From Bacteroidia bacterium (GTDB lineage Bacteria > Bacteroidota > Bacteroidia > Chitinophagales > Chitinophagaceae), in NCBI GenBank assembly GCA_030427635.1, contig JAUIBA010000004.1, positions 124,001-188,000 of the forward strand: a stretch of DNA of 64,000 nucleotides. Direction: 5' to 3'. How positions within the stretch are numbered: position 1 is the stretch's first letter; the number at the start of each line of letters is the position of its first letter. Below are positions 32,990-42,318 of this stretch, piece by piece. The notes below the pieces were generated by a model that made no database searches, was not told the DNA's origin, and saw only the letters and a program-made list of their open reading frames with translations. Both the position numbers and the translations under genes were made by a program.

Positions 32990-35900
32990 TTATTCTTCAT
33001 CGTCACCACCGCCACGGTAGGCTGGCTGACGCGCTTCAAGCAGCTCTCTTATCTTAGGTTTGGTTTCTACTATTGTCTTCAGTCGCGACATTATTGTATT
33101 GGCCATCACAGTATCCTTCGCACTTGCCGCAGACTGTGCCAGATTCTGCAGTATGCTTATGTGCTGTGTCACACCATCAGCCATAGCGTAGCGGCTGTTG
33201 TCGTTCAGGCTTGCTACCCATTCCATATGCTGCACCGCGCTTGCCATTATCTTATTTACTATCACTGATGCCTTCTTTGGCTCTCCTGCATAGTAATAAG
33301 CATTAGCCATCAGATAACCAGAATAGTCATAACCATAAGGATACGAATGCTCCGTAATATTTTTAAATACTTTATCCAGCAGCTTCACTGCCATTTCGCG
33401 TTTGCCTTCTGCTACCAGCTGGCTGGCTATAAAAGCAGAGTTCATACGGTACGATATCAGCTCATGACGGTTAGGCTCATCAAAGTAAACGTCTTCACGC
33501 TCTGCACCACCCCATACAAACTTATTCATGAACATGTCATAAGATTTTGCAGAGTTTACGGTACCCAGTACACCCTGTGGCGGGCGGGCGTCATCTATCA
33601 CCTTGAATGGCATCAGACGGTACACCATACCCTCCAGGCGCATATACTCACCGGTACCCACATAGTCGCTCTGGCGCAGCCCTGCATCAAAGTACAGTGG
33701 GCGCTTCCAGCCGTCACGGGCCACAGCAGCTATAATATTCATCACCGCCAGGTCGCTCTTGGTAGCAGCATTTTTAGGGAATATGAAGCGCATGTCTGTT
33801 TCCACTCTTGCAGTATCTGCCTCGCCTATCAGCCCACGAGCTACAAGCTCTTCCTTGCTCGGTGTAGGCACTGTAAAGTTCTTCACAGGCATATAGTTTA
33901 TATACTCCTGGTTGCCTCTCATAGCCATCTTATCCCTGTCATTACTGTTCATAAATGCACAGATGTCTATCAGGTTAAAGAATTTGTCCTTCGGTATCTT
34001 CACAGAGGGGTTTTCATAATACTGCAGGTAGTTATGTTTATCACCCAGGTAGTCACTCTTCGTCCAGGTCATAGGTACCGCAGGCGCATCATTTATCCTG
34101 TAGTTAAGCTGGTCTATATACCAGTCTATACCCAGCAGGCTGGTATTGATTACACGCACATCCCTGCGGAAACCCTCTATCTCCTGTATATACCACAGCG
34201 GATAGGTCTGGTTGTCACCATAGGTAAAGAGAACCGCATTGGGCGCACAGCAGGAAAGCGTATTATAAGCAGTAGCATTACCCAGTGTTTTCCGGGAGCG
34301 GTCATGATCATCCCACTCTTCTTTTGCCATAAGTACAGGAGCTGCCAGCATAGCTATACCGGTAGCTATTGTGGCGGCACTCATGGTATTACCCATAGTT
34401 TTCCGCAGCCAGTCATATATCAGCAGCACACCCAGCCCTATCCATATGGTAAAAGTATAGGTACAGCCGGCAAATGCATAGTCACGCTCACGTGGCTGCA
34501 ACGGTGTCATATTCAGGAATATACCAATAGCAGCACCGGTGAAGAAGAAAAGGGTAAGCACGGCCACACCATCACGCTTGTTACGGTCAAACTGGAACAG
34601 AAGTCCCATAATACCCAGAATGAAAGGCAGGAAGTACAGTTTGTTATGCGCCTGGTTTTTACTCAGGTCGCCCATTTTATCTGTATTACCCAGTCCGCGA
34701 ATGCCGTCTATGAACGATATACCAGATATCCAGTTACCCCTTTCAGGGTCGCCCTGACCTTCTACGTCATTCTGCCTTCCGGCAAAGTTCCACATAAAGT
34801 AGCGCCACCACATCCAGTTCATCTGATAACGGAAGAAGAACGCGAAGTTATCTCTGGCTGTTGGGTCATCATTCTCTGCTATGTTCAGATAGCTACGGTA
34901 AAAGCTCTTATGGCTTCCGCTGTTATAGTCCCATATGCGGGGGAAGAAATGGCTCTGATTCTCACCGGTACGCGGGTCTTTACCAAATATCGGCTCCGTT
35001 TTGGTACCTACTATTTCATAATAGTCTTTGCCATCTTTCTTTACAGGTGCATATGTTTTCTTGGAGTCATCAAGGTCTGTCCATACACTGGTAAAATAAG
35101 GACCGCTAAACAGTGGCTGCTGGCCAAACTGCTCACGGTTTACATAATCCAGAAAGCTCATAGGGTTATCCGGATTGGTCATATCTATAGGCACATCGGC
35201 ACGGGAGCGGATGATGGCCGTAAAGTAGCAGGAGTAACCTATTATCACAAATATGATACACAGCATACCTGTGTGCAGGAGATAGCGCCCTTTCTTCTTT
35301 GCAAACAGCAACAGAAATACCAGCAATGCCACCAGCAGTGTAAGGAAAAACATGGCACCTGTATCGAACGGCATCCCGAAATCATTGGTAAACATACGGT
35401 CAAACCAGGATGCAATGCGTGGTATATACTGGATAATGCCAAATTGTATAAAGCCCAGTATCACACCACCTACTATAAATGCTATGAATGTACCCATCGG
35501 CGTTGGCTTGTAACGCTTGAAGTAATATATCATGGCAAGAGCAGGTATAGTAAGGAGGTTCAGCAGGTGCACACACACAGAAAGGCCTATCAGAAACGAT
35601 ATCAGCACTATCCACCTGTCAGCATAAGGCTCATCAGCCGCCTCTTCCCACTTCAGCATAGCCCAGAAGGTAAAAGCAGTAAACAGAGAAGATGTGGCAT
35701 ACACCTCCGCCTCCACTGCCGAGAACCAGAATGTATCAGAGAAGGTACAGGCAAGTGCACCCACTACACCGGCTCCCATTACAGCTACGGTTTGCCCCAT
35801 GTCAGGAGCATTACCGCTGGCTATCATCTTTTTGCCAAAGTGCGTAATGGTCCAGAACAGGAACAGGATACTGAACGAGCTGGCAAATACAGAAAGTGAG

Positions 35901-36154
35901 TTTATGAAAAATGCAGCTGTAGTAGAGGGCGCACCTGTAAGTGCAGCGCTACCCGAAAACAGTGCAAAAATGCGCTGAAGTATCATGAAGAAAGGCGCAC
36001 CAGGCGAGTGACCCACCTCCAGTTTATAGGCACATGACAGGAACTCTCCGCAATCCCAGAAACTGGTTACACGCTCCATAGTCATCAGGTAAACGGCAGT
36101 AGCTATACCCCACACAATCCACCCGGTAAGGTTATTAATTTTCTTAAAATTCAT
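32990..36154 (-). CDS. DUF2723 / GT117-type membrane glycosyltransferase
   Basis: A 1054-residue inner-membrane protein typical of Bacteroidota. The N-terminal loop TSFWDCGEFLSCAYKLEVGH contains the Asp/Glu expected for GT-C catalysis, followed by SPGAPFFMILQRIFALF. About 12 membrane helices reach to residue ~630. The large soluble part holds the family block LFTYGDNQTYPLWYIQEIEGFRRDV and FDAGLRQSDYVGTGEY, and ends with TPR-like helices and an acidic tail. The family is classed GT117 and thought to act in protein O-glycosylation or glycolipid work. Together with the Dpm1-like and TMTC-like genes it suggests a polyprenol-sugar-dependent system. It has its own promoter and terminator. Confidence 0.9.
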   Translation of the reverse strand: MNFKKINNLTGWIVWGIATAVYLMTMERVTSFWDCGEFLSCAYKLEVGHSPGAPFFMILQRIFALFSGSAALTGAPSTTAAFFINSLSVFASSFSILFLFWTITHFGKKMIASGNAPDMGQTVAVMGAGVVGALACTFSDTFWFSAVEAEVYATSSLFTAFTFWAMLKWEEAADEPYADRWIVLISFLIGLSVCVHLLNLLTIPALAMIYYFKRYKPTPMGTFIAFIVGGVILGFIQFGIIQYIPRIASWFDRMFTNDFGMPFDTGAMFFLTLLVALLVFLLLFAKKKGRYLLHTGMLCIIFVIIGYSCYFTAIIRSRADVPIDMTNPDNPMSFLDYVNREQFGQQPLFSGPYFTSVWTDLDDSKKTYAPVKKDGKDYYEIVGTKTEPIFGKDPRTGENQSHFFPRIWDYNSGSHKSFYRSYLNIAENDDPTARDNFAFFFRYQMNWMWWRYFMWNFAGRQNDVEGQGDPERGNWISGISFIDGIRGLGNTDKMGDLSKNQAHNKLYFLPFILGIMGLLFQFDRNKRDGVAVLTLFFFTGAAIGIFLNMTPLQPRERDYAFAGCTYTFTIWIGLGVLLIYDWLRKTMGNTMSAATIATGIAMLAAPVLMAKEEWDDHDRSRKTLGNATAYNTLSCCAPNAVLFTYGDNQTYPLWYIQEIEGFRRDVRVINTSLLGIDWYIDQLNYRINDAPAVPMTWTKSDYLGDKHNYLQYYENPSVKIPKDKFFNLIDICAFMNSNDRDKMAMRGNQEYINYMPVKNFTVPTPSKEELVARGLIGEADTARVETDMRFIFPKNAATKSDLAVMNIIAAVARDGWKRPLYFDAGLRQSDYVGTGEYMRLEGMVYRLMPFKVIDDARPPQGVLGTVNSAKSYDMFMNKFVWGGAEREDVYFDEPNRHELISYRMNSAFIASQLVAEGKREMAVKLLDKVFKNITEHSYPYGYDYSGYLMANAYYYAGEPKKASVIVNKIMASAVQHMEWVASLNDNSRYAMADGVTQHISILQNLAQSAASAKDTVMANTIMSRLKTIVETKPKIRELLEARQPAYRGGGDDEE

Positions 36155-36174
36155 GACTCGTTTTTAGAGAGCGA

Positions 36175-36203
36175 CAAAAATAACAAAAGTTGTCAGTTAT
36201 CAA
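36175..36203 (-). promoter_or_regulatory. Promoter of the DUF2723 gene
   Basis: On the minus strand TTG (36203-36201) and TATTTTTG (36182-36175) are 18 bases apart, matching the Bacteroidota promoter. The -7 box lies 20 bases before the ATG. Confidence 0.6.
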
Positions 36204-36522
36204 TTATCCGGCAATCATTAGCTTCCACACTGTTTTCACGCCCCGTCACCATATGTTCCGGGAGCATGGGTTGTCTCCTCTACATGATGGGAGTTCTGAG
36301 TTTCACATTCAGTTCCCCCTACCCTCCTATGATTGCATTTAATCGCAAAATCAGTTAAAGACGTTACTAATCACTGTTTACGTGTGTTAATGCTATCCTA
36401 ATTTTATTTGGGTCGCATTGTCTATAACATTAACTTCGCTGCACATTGCACTTATTATTGCCGCAATATGTTGTGAGTTAACTTTTTTTCTAAAAAAACA
36501 CTACAATTCATCGCCTATGTCA
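36204..36522. other. Upstream region of rpoD
   Basis: About 320 bases with no supported gene. The track extends the rpoD frame 35 codons into it, but that stretch lacks sigma-factor similarity. A TTTATTTG near 36403-36410 is only a weak candidate for the rpoD -7 element, so the promoter is not fixed. Confidence 0.4.
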
Positions 36523-37392
36523 ATGCGTCAACTCAAGATCACGAAATCAATTACGAACCGTGAAAGCCAGTCCCTTGAAAAATACCTTCAGGAAATAGGC
36601 AAAGTTGATTTGATTACCCCGGAAGAAGAAGTACAGCTCGCTATCCGTATCAAGCAGGGAGACCAGTATGCACTGGAAAAGCTTACTAAAGCTAACCTTC
36701 GCTTCGTCGTATCCGTTGCTAAACAATATCAGAACCAGGGTCTTTCTCTCAGCGATCTTATTAATGAAGGAAACCTTGGTCTTATTAAAGCCGCTCAGCG
36801 CTTTGATGAAACAAGGGGTTTCAAATTCATCTCTTATGCCGTTTGGTGGATTCGTCAATCCATTCTTCAGGCACTGGCCGAGCAGTCCCGTATCGTTCGC
36901 CTGCCATTGAACAAGGTAGGACTGAGCAACAAAATAAGCAAAGCATACTCCCAGCTGGAACAGGAATACGAGCGAGAGCCGTCTACTGAAGAGCTGGCAG
37001 AGCTGCTGGATATAGGTACAGAGGAAGTGGAAACTACCCTGGGTGTAGCCGCAAGGCACGTATCTGTTGACGCTCCTTTCGTGGACAGCGAAGACAATAC
37101 GCTGCTGGATATCCTGGAAAATCCCAATTCTGACTCTGCCGACGCAGACCTCTATCACGGAGAGTCGCTTCGCTGCGAGATAGAGCGCTCACTCAGCACA
37201 CTTACCGACCGTCAGCGTGATGTTATCAAACTTTACTTTGGCATTGGTGTAGCAAACCCCATGAGCCTTGAAGATATAGGTGAGAAATTTTCACTTACCC
37301 GTGAGCGTGTTCGCCAGATAAAGGATAAAGCTATTACCAAACTGCGCACTGCCAGCAGATGCCAGCTGTTAAAGACCTATCTGGGTAACTAA
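36523..37392 (+). CDS. rpoD: Primary RNA polymerase sigma factor RpoD/SigA
   Basis: Housekeeping sigma factor of the short Bacteroidota type, 289 residues, lacking the long region 1.1 of E. coli. The start is set at [26 protein letters not shown], the canonical N-terminus; the track begins 35 codons earlier, and an ATG two codons upstream is also possible. Region 1.2 [16 protein letters not shown]; region 2 [57 protein letters not shown]; region 3 [15 protein letters not shown]; region 4 [28 protein letters not shown]. It is the factor expected to read the TANNTTTG promoters seen throughout the window. Confidence 0.97.
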   Translation: MRQLKITKSITNRESQSLEKYLQEIGKVDLITPEEEVQLAIRIKQGDQYALEKLTKANLRFVVSVAKQYQNQGLSLSDLINEGNLGLIKAAQRFDETRGFKFISYAVWWIRQSILQALAEQSRIVRLPLNKVGLSNKISKAYSQLEQEYEREPSTEELAELLDIGTEEVETTLGVAARHVSVDAPFVDSEDNTLLDILENPNSDSADADLYHGESLRCEIERSLSTLTDRQRDVIKLYFGIGVANPMSLEDIGEKFSLTRERVRQIKDKAITKLRTASRCQLLKTYLGN

Positions 37393-37414
37393 TCACTGAC
37401 TTGATAATATTTAT

Positions 37415-37455
37415 GAGAAAAGCCGTCTGTTTATTCAGTATGGCTTTTCTCTTTC
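37415..37455 (+). terminator. Terminator after rpoD
   Basis: A 10-bp stem GAGAAAAGCC / GGCTTTTCTC with a 17-base loop, followed by TTTCTTATC. The loop is long, so strength is uncertain. Confidence 0.55.
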
Positions 37456-37528
37456 TTATCATTATTGCCTCTGATTCAAGGCCCCTGTTACCTGATTTAT
37501 AGACTGGCTCCTTATATTTGACGGGAAG

Positions 37529-38785
37529 ATGGGAAAAACTATCGAAACTGATGTTGTAATCATAGGGGCAGGACCAGCTGGTGCAGGAGCTTCATTCTTT
37601 CTCAGCAAGTATGGCATCAGACATATAATTATTGACAAAGCCCGGTTCCCACGCGACAAAGTATGTGGTGATGCATGCAGCGGCAAAACGGCACTGGTCA
37701 TTAACCGTGCCAATGAAGAGTGGCTGAGTGAGATACTCAATACCCCGGCAGAGTATACCCCATCATGGGGCATAAAGTTTGTAGCCCCCAACGGGAAAAG
37801 CCTGGATATACCCTTTTCACCACACCGAACACCTGAAACAAAAGCCCCTGGCTTCACCGTTACCAGAATGGTATTTGATAACTTTCTGTTTCAGAAAATC
37901 AACTCGACCTATAATACAGTTTACGAAAATGCTACAGTAAGTAACATAACACGTGCCACAGATAAGGTAAGCGTTGATGTTACTACTGCTGATGGTTCTG
38001 AAGTAAGGATAAACGCCCCGGTAATAATAGGTGCCGATGGCGACAAGAGTATAGTAAGAAAGACATTTGTAAATAGTGGAGAAAATCCCAAAGCTTATGC
38101 AGTAGGACTCAGAGCCTATTACAAAGGTGTTACAGGCATGCACCCGGATAACTTTATCGAATTGCATTTCCTCCCCGAGGTACTACCCGGCTATCTATGG
38201 ATATTTCCCCTGCCCAACGGTATGGCCAATGTAGGAGTAGGGCTGCTGAGTGAAATAGTACGGGACAAGAAAATAAACCTGCGGGAGCAGATGCTGCATG
38301 CCATAAAAACCAACCCCGACATATCGCCTCGTTTTGCCAATGCTACTCTGGTAGATAAAATTCAGGGATGGGGTCTTCCGCTGGCCATGGATCGGCAGCC
38401 ACTCTCAGGAGACAGATATATACTATGTGGCGATGCGGCCAGCCTGGTAGACCCATTTAGTGGTGAGGGCATAGGCAATGCATTATATAGCGGTATGCTT
38501 GCGGCAATGGCTATAAAAGAAATAGCCCCTGAAAGGGACTATAGTAGCAGCATCCTGCGAAAGGCGTATGACGATGTTGTGTATAAACGACTTGGAGACG
38601 AATTCCGCATCAGCGCCACCTTGCAGCGCCTGAGTAAATATCCTTGGCTATTTAACTATGTAGTGAACAAAGCCTATAAAAGCCAGTCATTACGTGATAC
38701 TATCAGCTGCATGTTCACTGATATGGACCTCAGGGAGCAATTAAGCAAACCTTCTTTTTACCTGAAAATACTGTTTAATAAATAA
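37529..38785 (+). CDS. FAD-dependent oxidoreductase, geranylgeranyl reductase family
   Basis: A 418-residue flavoprotein. It has an N-terminal dinucleotide fold DVVIIGAGPAGAGASFFLSKYGI with the following KARFPRDKVCGDACSGKT (the PxxKxCGxx signature of the geranylgeranyl reductase family). It also has the GD motif VIIGADGDKSIVRKTF and the FAD motif YILCGDAASLVDPFSGEGIGNALYSG. It probably reduces an isoprenoid chain or acts as a monooxygenase; the substrate is not determined. It is monocistronic between the rpoD terminator and the convergent lipoprotein genes. Confidence 0.9.
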   Translation: MGKTIETDVVIIGAGPAGAGASFFLSKYGIRHIIIDKARFPRDKVCGDACSGKTALVINRANEEWLSEILNTPAEYTPSWGIKFVAPNGKSLDIPFSPHRTPETKAPGFTVTRMVFDNFLFQKINSTYNTVYENATVSNITRATDKVSVDVTTADGSEVRINAPVIIGADGDKSIVRKTFVNSGENPKAYAVGLRAYYKGVTGMHPDNFIELHFLPEVLPGYLWIFPLPNGMANVGVGLLSEIVRDKKINLREQMLHAIKTNPDISPRFANATLVDKIQGWGLPLAMDRQPLSGDRYILCGDAASLVDPFSGEGIGNALYSGMLAAMAIKEIAPERDYSSSILRKAYDDVVYKRLGDEFRISATLQRLSKYPWLFNYVVNKAYKSQSLRDTISCMFTDMDLREQLSKPSFYLKILFNK

Positions 38786-38791
38786 TGGACA

Positions 38792-39025
38792 CTATCTGAT
38801 ACTACAAGTAATATCATTTACTCCATTTGGCGAAGAGTAGTTTCTGGTGTTACAAAGCATTTTGGCATACTTCTTATTCTTCTCCATTATTTCGTACGTA
38901 TAAACACCTTTTTCCACTGTACTGTGTTTTCTGTGTGTAACACAACGACATATGTAAATTCTTTTACAGGAAACACTTCCTGTAACTATCATTGCAAATG
39001 CGACAAATAAACCAGCTCTTTTCAT
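38792..39025 (-). CDS. Small cysteine-patterned lipoprotein
   Basis: A 77-residue secreted lipoprotein starting MKRAGLFVAFAMIVTGSVSC; the track's 12 extra codons lie outside the signal peptide. After the anchor it reads KRIYICRCV, then one Cys in AKMLCNTRN and one in DITCSIR. This is the same C-K-[KR]-x-Y-x-C-x-C plus two distal Cys pattern seen in the adjacent gene (39073) and at 8737. The middle part is charged and variable. Function is unknown; a disulfide-stabilised surface or periplasmic module is likely. Confidence 0.72.
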   Translation of the reverse strand: MKRAGLFVAFAMIVTGSVSCKRIYICRCVTHRKHSTVEKGVYTYEIMEKNKKYAKMLCNTRNYSSPNGVNDITCSIR

Positions 39026-39072
39026 AATAATTATATTATTACATTGCTTACAAACACACAAACAGTTTTATA

Positions 39073-39294
39073 TCATCTTGTAAGGCTACATTTCAGCTCT
39101 ACTGTAGTTGTTCCACTCACCGTAGTACCACTTAAAGCCTGACATTCAGCTTTTGCATCCTTCTTTTTTTGCTTATCCAGCGTCCTTTCATACTTCACAT
39201 TTGCCCCATCACTACAGGTACACGTATATACCTTCTTACAAGAGACAGACCCTATTACCAACAGTAATAATGCAACCGAAACAACATGCTTCAT
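39073..39294 (-). CDS. Small cysteine-patterned lipoprotein
   Basis: A 73-residue member of the same local family. Signal MKHVVSVALLLLVIGSVSC, then KKVYTCTCSDG, AKAECQALSG and ELKCSLTR. It lies 47 bases upstream of the sister gene on the same strand, so the two probably arose by tandem duplication and are cotranscribed. Lys-rich middle (LDKQKKKDAK). No known family was recognised. Confidence 0.75.
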   Translation of the reverse strand: MKHVVSVALLLLVIGSVSCKKVYTCTCSDGANVKYERTLDKQKKKDAKAECQALSGTTVSGTTTVELKCSLTR

Positions 39295-39362
39295 ACAGTA
39301 TCTCAGAATTTAACGTTGTAAATATACAGGTTTTAAAAAATTTCTATAATAGTTCGTGTCTC

Positions 39363-40841
39363 TTAATATGCTCTTGCAAACAACACACGCTGAGATGATG
39401 GCTTACCTGTAAGGATACAGCTACCCTCTTCAGCCGGGTTATTCAATGGAATACAGCGAATTGTAGCTTTGGTAAGTTCTTTTATCTTTTCCTCAGTTTC
39501 TCCGGTACCATCCCAGTGAGCAGCTATAAAGCCAGCTTTTTCATCAAGAACCTTTACAAATTCATCCCATGTATCCACACGGTGTGTATTCGTGGTTCTG
39601 AACTCTAATGCGCGCCTGTACAGTTCGCTTTGGATATCATCCAGCAAGGTGACAATGTGGTCACCCAAACCATCCAACTGCACACTCGATTTAACACCAG
39701 TATCACGTCTTGCTACTTCCGCCACATTATTCTCAAGGTCACGGGCACCCAGCGCTACCCGAACTGGAATTCCTTTCATTTCGTACTCGGCAAACTTCCA
39801 TCCCGGACGGGTAGTATCATCATTATCATATTTCACAGTTACACCTTTAGCCCTCAATTCAGCAGTCAGCTTATCAGCTACCTCATTGATACGGGCCTGG
39901 GCAGCGGGGTCCTTGCTCATAATAGGAACAATTACTACCTGTAGCGGTGCAATGCGAGGTGGGAGTACCAGCCCCTGATCATCACTATGTGCCATTACCA
40001 AAGCACCTATAAGGCGGGTAGATACCCCCCAGGATGTAGCCCATACATAATCCAGATTATTCTGCTTATCTCTGAACTGTACATCAAATGCCTTTGCAAA
40101 GTTCTGCCCCAGGAAATGAGATGTACCAGCCTGTAATGCTTTACCATCCTGCATAAGTGCTTCTATACAATAAGTATCTTCAGCCCCTGCAAAACGTTCA
40201 TTGGCTGTTTTTACACCACGTATCACCGGCACAGCCATGTACTCCTCGGCAAAGCGTGCATACACTTCCAGCATCTGCCGTGTTTCTTCTATGGCCTCAT
40301 CGCGGGTGGCATGTGCCGTATGTCCTTCCTGCCACAGAAACTCTGTGGTACGCAAAAACAAACGGGTGCGCATTTCCCAGCGTACCACATTAGCCCATTG
40401 ATTTACCAGAATAGGCAAATCGCGATAGGACTGTATCCAGTCTTTATAGGTATTCCAGATTATGGTCTCTGAAGTAGGCCTTACAATCAGCTCTTCTTCC
40501 AGCTTTGCCTCAGGATCTACTACTACCCCACCACCATTAGGGTCATTCTTTAACCGGTAATGAGTCACCACTGCACATTCCTTGGCAAAGCCCTCTACAT
40601 GGGCCGCCTCACGGCTCAGAAAGCTTTTAGGTATAAACAATGGGAAATAGGCATTCTGATGTCCGGTATCCTTAAACATACGGTCCAGAACATCGCGCAT
40701 ATTTTCCCACAAAGCAAAACCATGTGGTTTTATTACCATGCAACCCTTTACCGCAGAATAATCTGCAAGACCGGACTTAAGTACTATATCATTGTACCAT
40801 TGGGAGTAATCTGTAGCTCTTGAAGTAATTTCCTTAGACAT
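39363..40841 (-). CDS. proS: Proline--tRNA ligase, archaeal/eukaryotic type
   Basis: Class II synthetase of 492 residues charging tRNA-Pro. It lacks the bacterial INS editing domain and follows the ProS type 3 plan, normal for Bacteroidota. Evidence: [50 protein letters not shown]; motif 2 [51 protein letters not shown] for the anticodon domain; and the C-terminal [10 protein letters not shown] with its terminal Tyr. A TACTTTTG box lies about 105 bases upstream. Confidence 0.96.
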   Translation of the reverse strand: MSKEITSRATDYSQWYNDIVLKSGLADYSAVKGCMVIKPHGFALWENMRDVLDRMFKDTGHQNAYFPLFIPKSFLSREAAHVEGFAKECAVVTHYRLKNDPNGGGVVVDPEAKLEEELIVRPTSETIIWNTYKDWIQSYRDLPILVNQWANVVRWEMRTRLFLRTTEFLWQEGHTAHATRDEAIEETRQMLEVYARFAEEYMAVPVIRGVKTANERFAGAEDTYCIEALMQDGKALQAGTSHFLGQNFAKAFDVQFRDKQNNLDYVWATSWGVSTRLIGALVMAHSDDQGLVLPPRIAPLQVVIVPIMSKDPAAQARINEVADKLTAELRAKGVTVKYDNDDTTRPGWKFAEYEMKGIPVRVALGARDLENNVAEVARRDTGVKSSVQLDGLGDHIVTLLDDIQSELYRRALEFRTTNTHRVDTWDEFVKVLDEKAGFIAAHWDGTGETEEKIKELTKATIRCIPLNNPAEEGSCILTGKPSSQRVLFARAY

Positions 40842-40945
40842 AAAAAATCTGGCACACTTTTAGCAATGAATATTTCTGTCAGGACACCGTACCAGCCATG
40901 GAAACTGATTTGTTAAATTTGGCTTTAGCGCCTGTCGGAATGGCG

Positions 40946-40953
40946 CAAAAGTA
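40946..40953 (-). promoter_or_regulatory. Candidate -7 box of proS
   Basis: Minus-strand TACTTTTG matches TANNTTTG. It would give proS a leader of roughly 100 bases, including a short GCGCC / GGCGC hairpin. Confidence 0.4.
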
Positions 40954-41004
40954 CTAATTTCACTATGTAAAGGCTAAGTATTTTTTATTTAAAATCAATT
41001 CATA

Positions 41005-42162
41005 ATGAGACGTTTTGCATTAATCACACTCGCGGCTGCACTTATGGCTCCTGCTGCATTTGCACAGACAGACGACATTTATGCCACTGGCAGTGACATG
41101 AGTGCCGGCAATACAGATGTGAAGGAAAACCGGCGCGATAATAACCGCAGGCAGGATGTCTCAAATCCTGACCCTAACAGGTTTGATAATTACAGCTATA
41201 ACAACAATCAGAATAACCCTGATAATTATGGTGGTTATGATAACGGAGAAGATTATGTAGACTATGATGATGACTACAGTTATTCTACCCGCCTTAACAG
41301 GTTTGATAACGACTTCTACAATATGGGCTATTACAGCTCATTTTACAATCCATTCTGGTACAACCGTTTCTGGTATGACCCATACTGGGGATATAACCCA
41401 TGGAGACCAGGAATAACACTTTCATTCGGTACAGGTCCATACTGGACATCATCATGGGGCTGGAGTGCATGGTATGGATATGGAGCATGGGGTAGCTACT
41501 GGAACTACCCATATATGGGCTGGGGTTATTCATCTCCATATTACTGGGGAGGTTACTGTGGCTATTATGGTGGATACTGGAACAACTACTATGGAGGCGG
41601 CTATGATAATGGTTACCATAATAACCGGGCTACTCGTTATGGTCCCAGATATACCGGCTACAGATCTAATTCTTCAAACGGCTACCGTACAGCGACTGTT
41701 AACCAGCTGGGGCTTAGGAATACCACCGGACGCAACAATGTAAGTGCCTACCGTGGTACTAATAATACCGGTAATCGCACAAACGGATGGTTTGGAAACA
41801 GAAGTGCTGTAAGGCAAAACGAAGGTAACCGCAGATACAACAGTTACAATAATACCAGCCGCAACCGCTGGGCGGGCAATAACGGACAGGCATCACAAAA
41901 TGGCAACACTTCCCGCCCTGCACGTGGCATGTTTGGTAGTGGCAGAGGAAACGTGGCAAATAATGGCGGACGTTCACAGTCGGGCTACAGGCCCAGTCAG
42001 CAAGCAAGGCAGAGTACACCTTCTGCTCCCCGCTGGAATAGCGGCAGCAGTTTTGGCAGTGGTAGCAGGGGCGGCAGTATAGGTGGTGGCAGTCACAGTG
42101 GTGGCGGTAGCCGTGGAGGTGGCGGTAGTAGTCGCGGTGGCTCTGCCGGTGGCCGCAGATAA
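41005..42162 (+). CDS. Exported Tyr/Asn/Gly/Trp-rich low-complexity protein
   Basis: A 385-residue secreted protein. The signal peptide ends at MAPAAFAQ. The mature protein has three zones. First is an Asn/Asp-rich segment (RRDNNRRQDVSNPDPNRFDNYSYNNNQNN shortened here by family type). Second is a Trp/Tyr/Gly-rich stretch around residues 110-210 (YGAWGSYWNYPYMGWGY). Third is a basic Asn/Arg/Ser tail ending in Gly-Ser-Arg repeats (GGSHSGGGSRGGGGSSRGG). Composition resembles adhesive or phase-separating low-complexity proteins. No enzyme motif is present. It lies upstream of a FadL-like gene on the same strand, but 156 bases separate them. Surface or matrix function is inference. Confidence 0.8.
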   Translation: MRRFALITLAAALMAPAAFAQTDDIYATGSDMSAGNTDVKENRRDNNRRQDVSNPDPNRFDNYSYNNNQNNPDNYGGYDNGEDYVDYDDDYSYSTRLNRFDNDFYNMGYYSSFYNPFWYNRFWYDPYWGYNPWRPGITLSFGTGPYWTSSWGWSAWYGYGAWGSYWNYPYMGWGYSSPYYWGGYCGYYGGYWNNYYGGGYDNGYHNNRATRYGPRYTGYRSNSSNGYRTATVNQLGLRNTTGRNNVSAYRGTNNTGNRTNGWFGNRSAVRQNEGNRRYNSYNNTSRNRWAGNNGQASQNGNTSRPARGMFGSGRGNVANNGGRSQSGYRPSQQARQSTPSAPRWNSGSSFGSGSRGGSIGGGSHSGGGSRGGGGSSRGGSAGGRR

Positions 42163-42318
42163 CCTATACGATTGCGCACAGGTTAATAAAAAGCTAAAAG
42201 AGGCATAGTCGCACCTGCGAGTGTGCCTTTTTACTTTTACAGGTATGGTTTTTGCTTTTCGTATCACATACGTCGGCCCGACAAACTGACGGGGATATTA
42301 TAACAACAACACACACAT

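Noticed and set aside
33347-35899. 850-codon open frame on the plus strand opposite the DUF2723 gene
   Set aside because: It is fully antisense to a clearly real gene. The composition is rich in His, Tyr, Cys and Ile with no domain, as expected for a codon-bias shadow.
42180-42240. Possible terminator after the low-complexity protein gene
   Set aside because: The pairing around AAAAGAGGCA and TGTGCCTTTTT is imperfect and no clean stem could be drawn.
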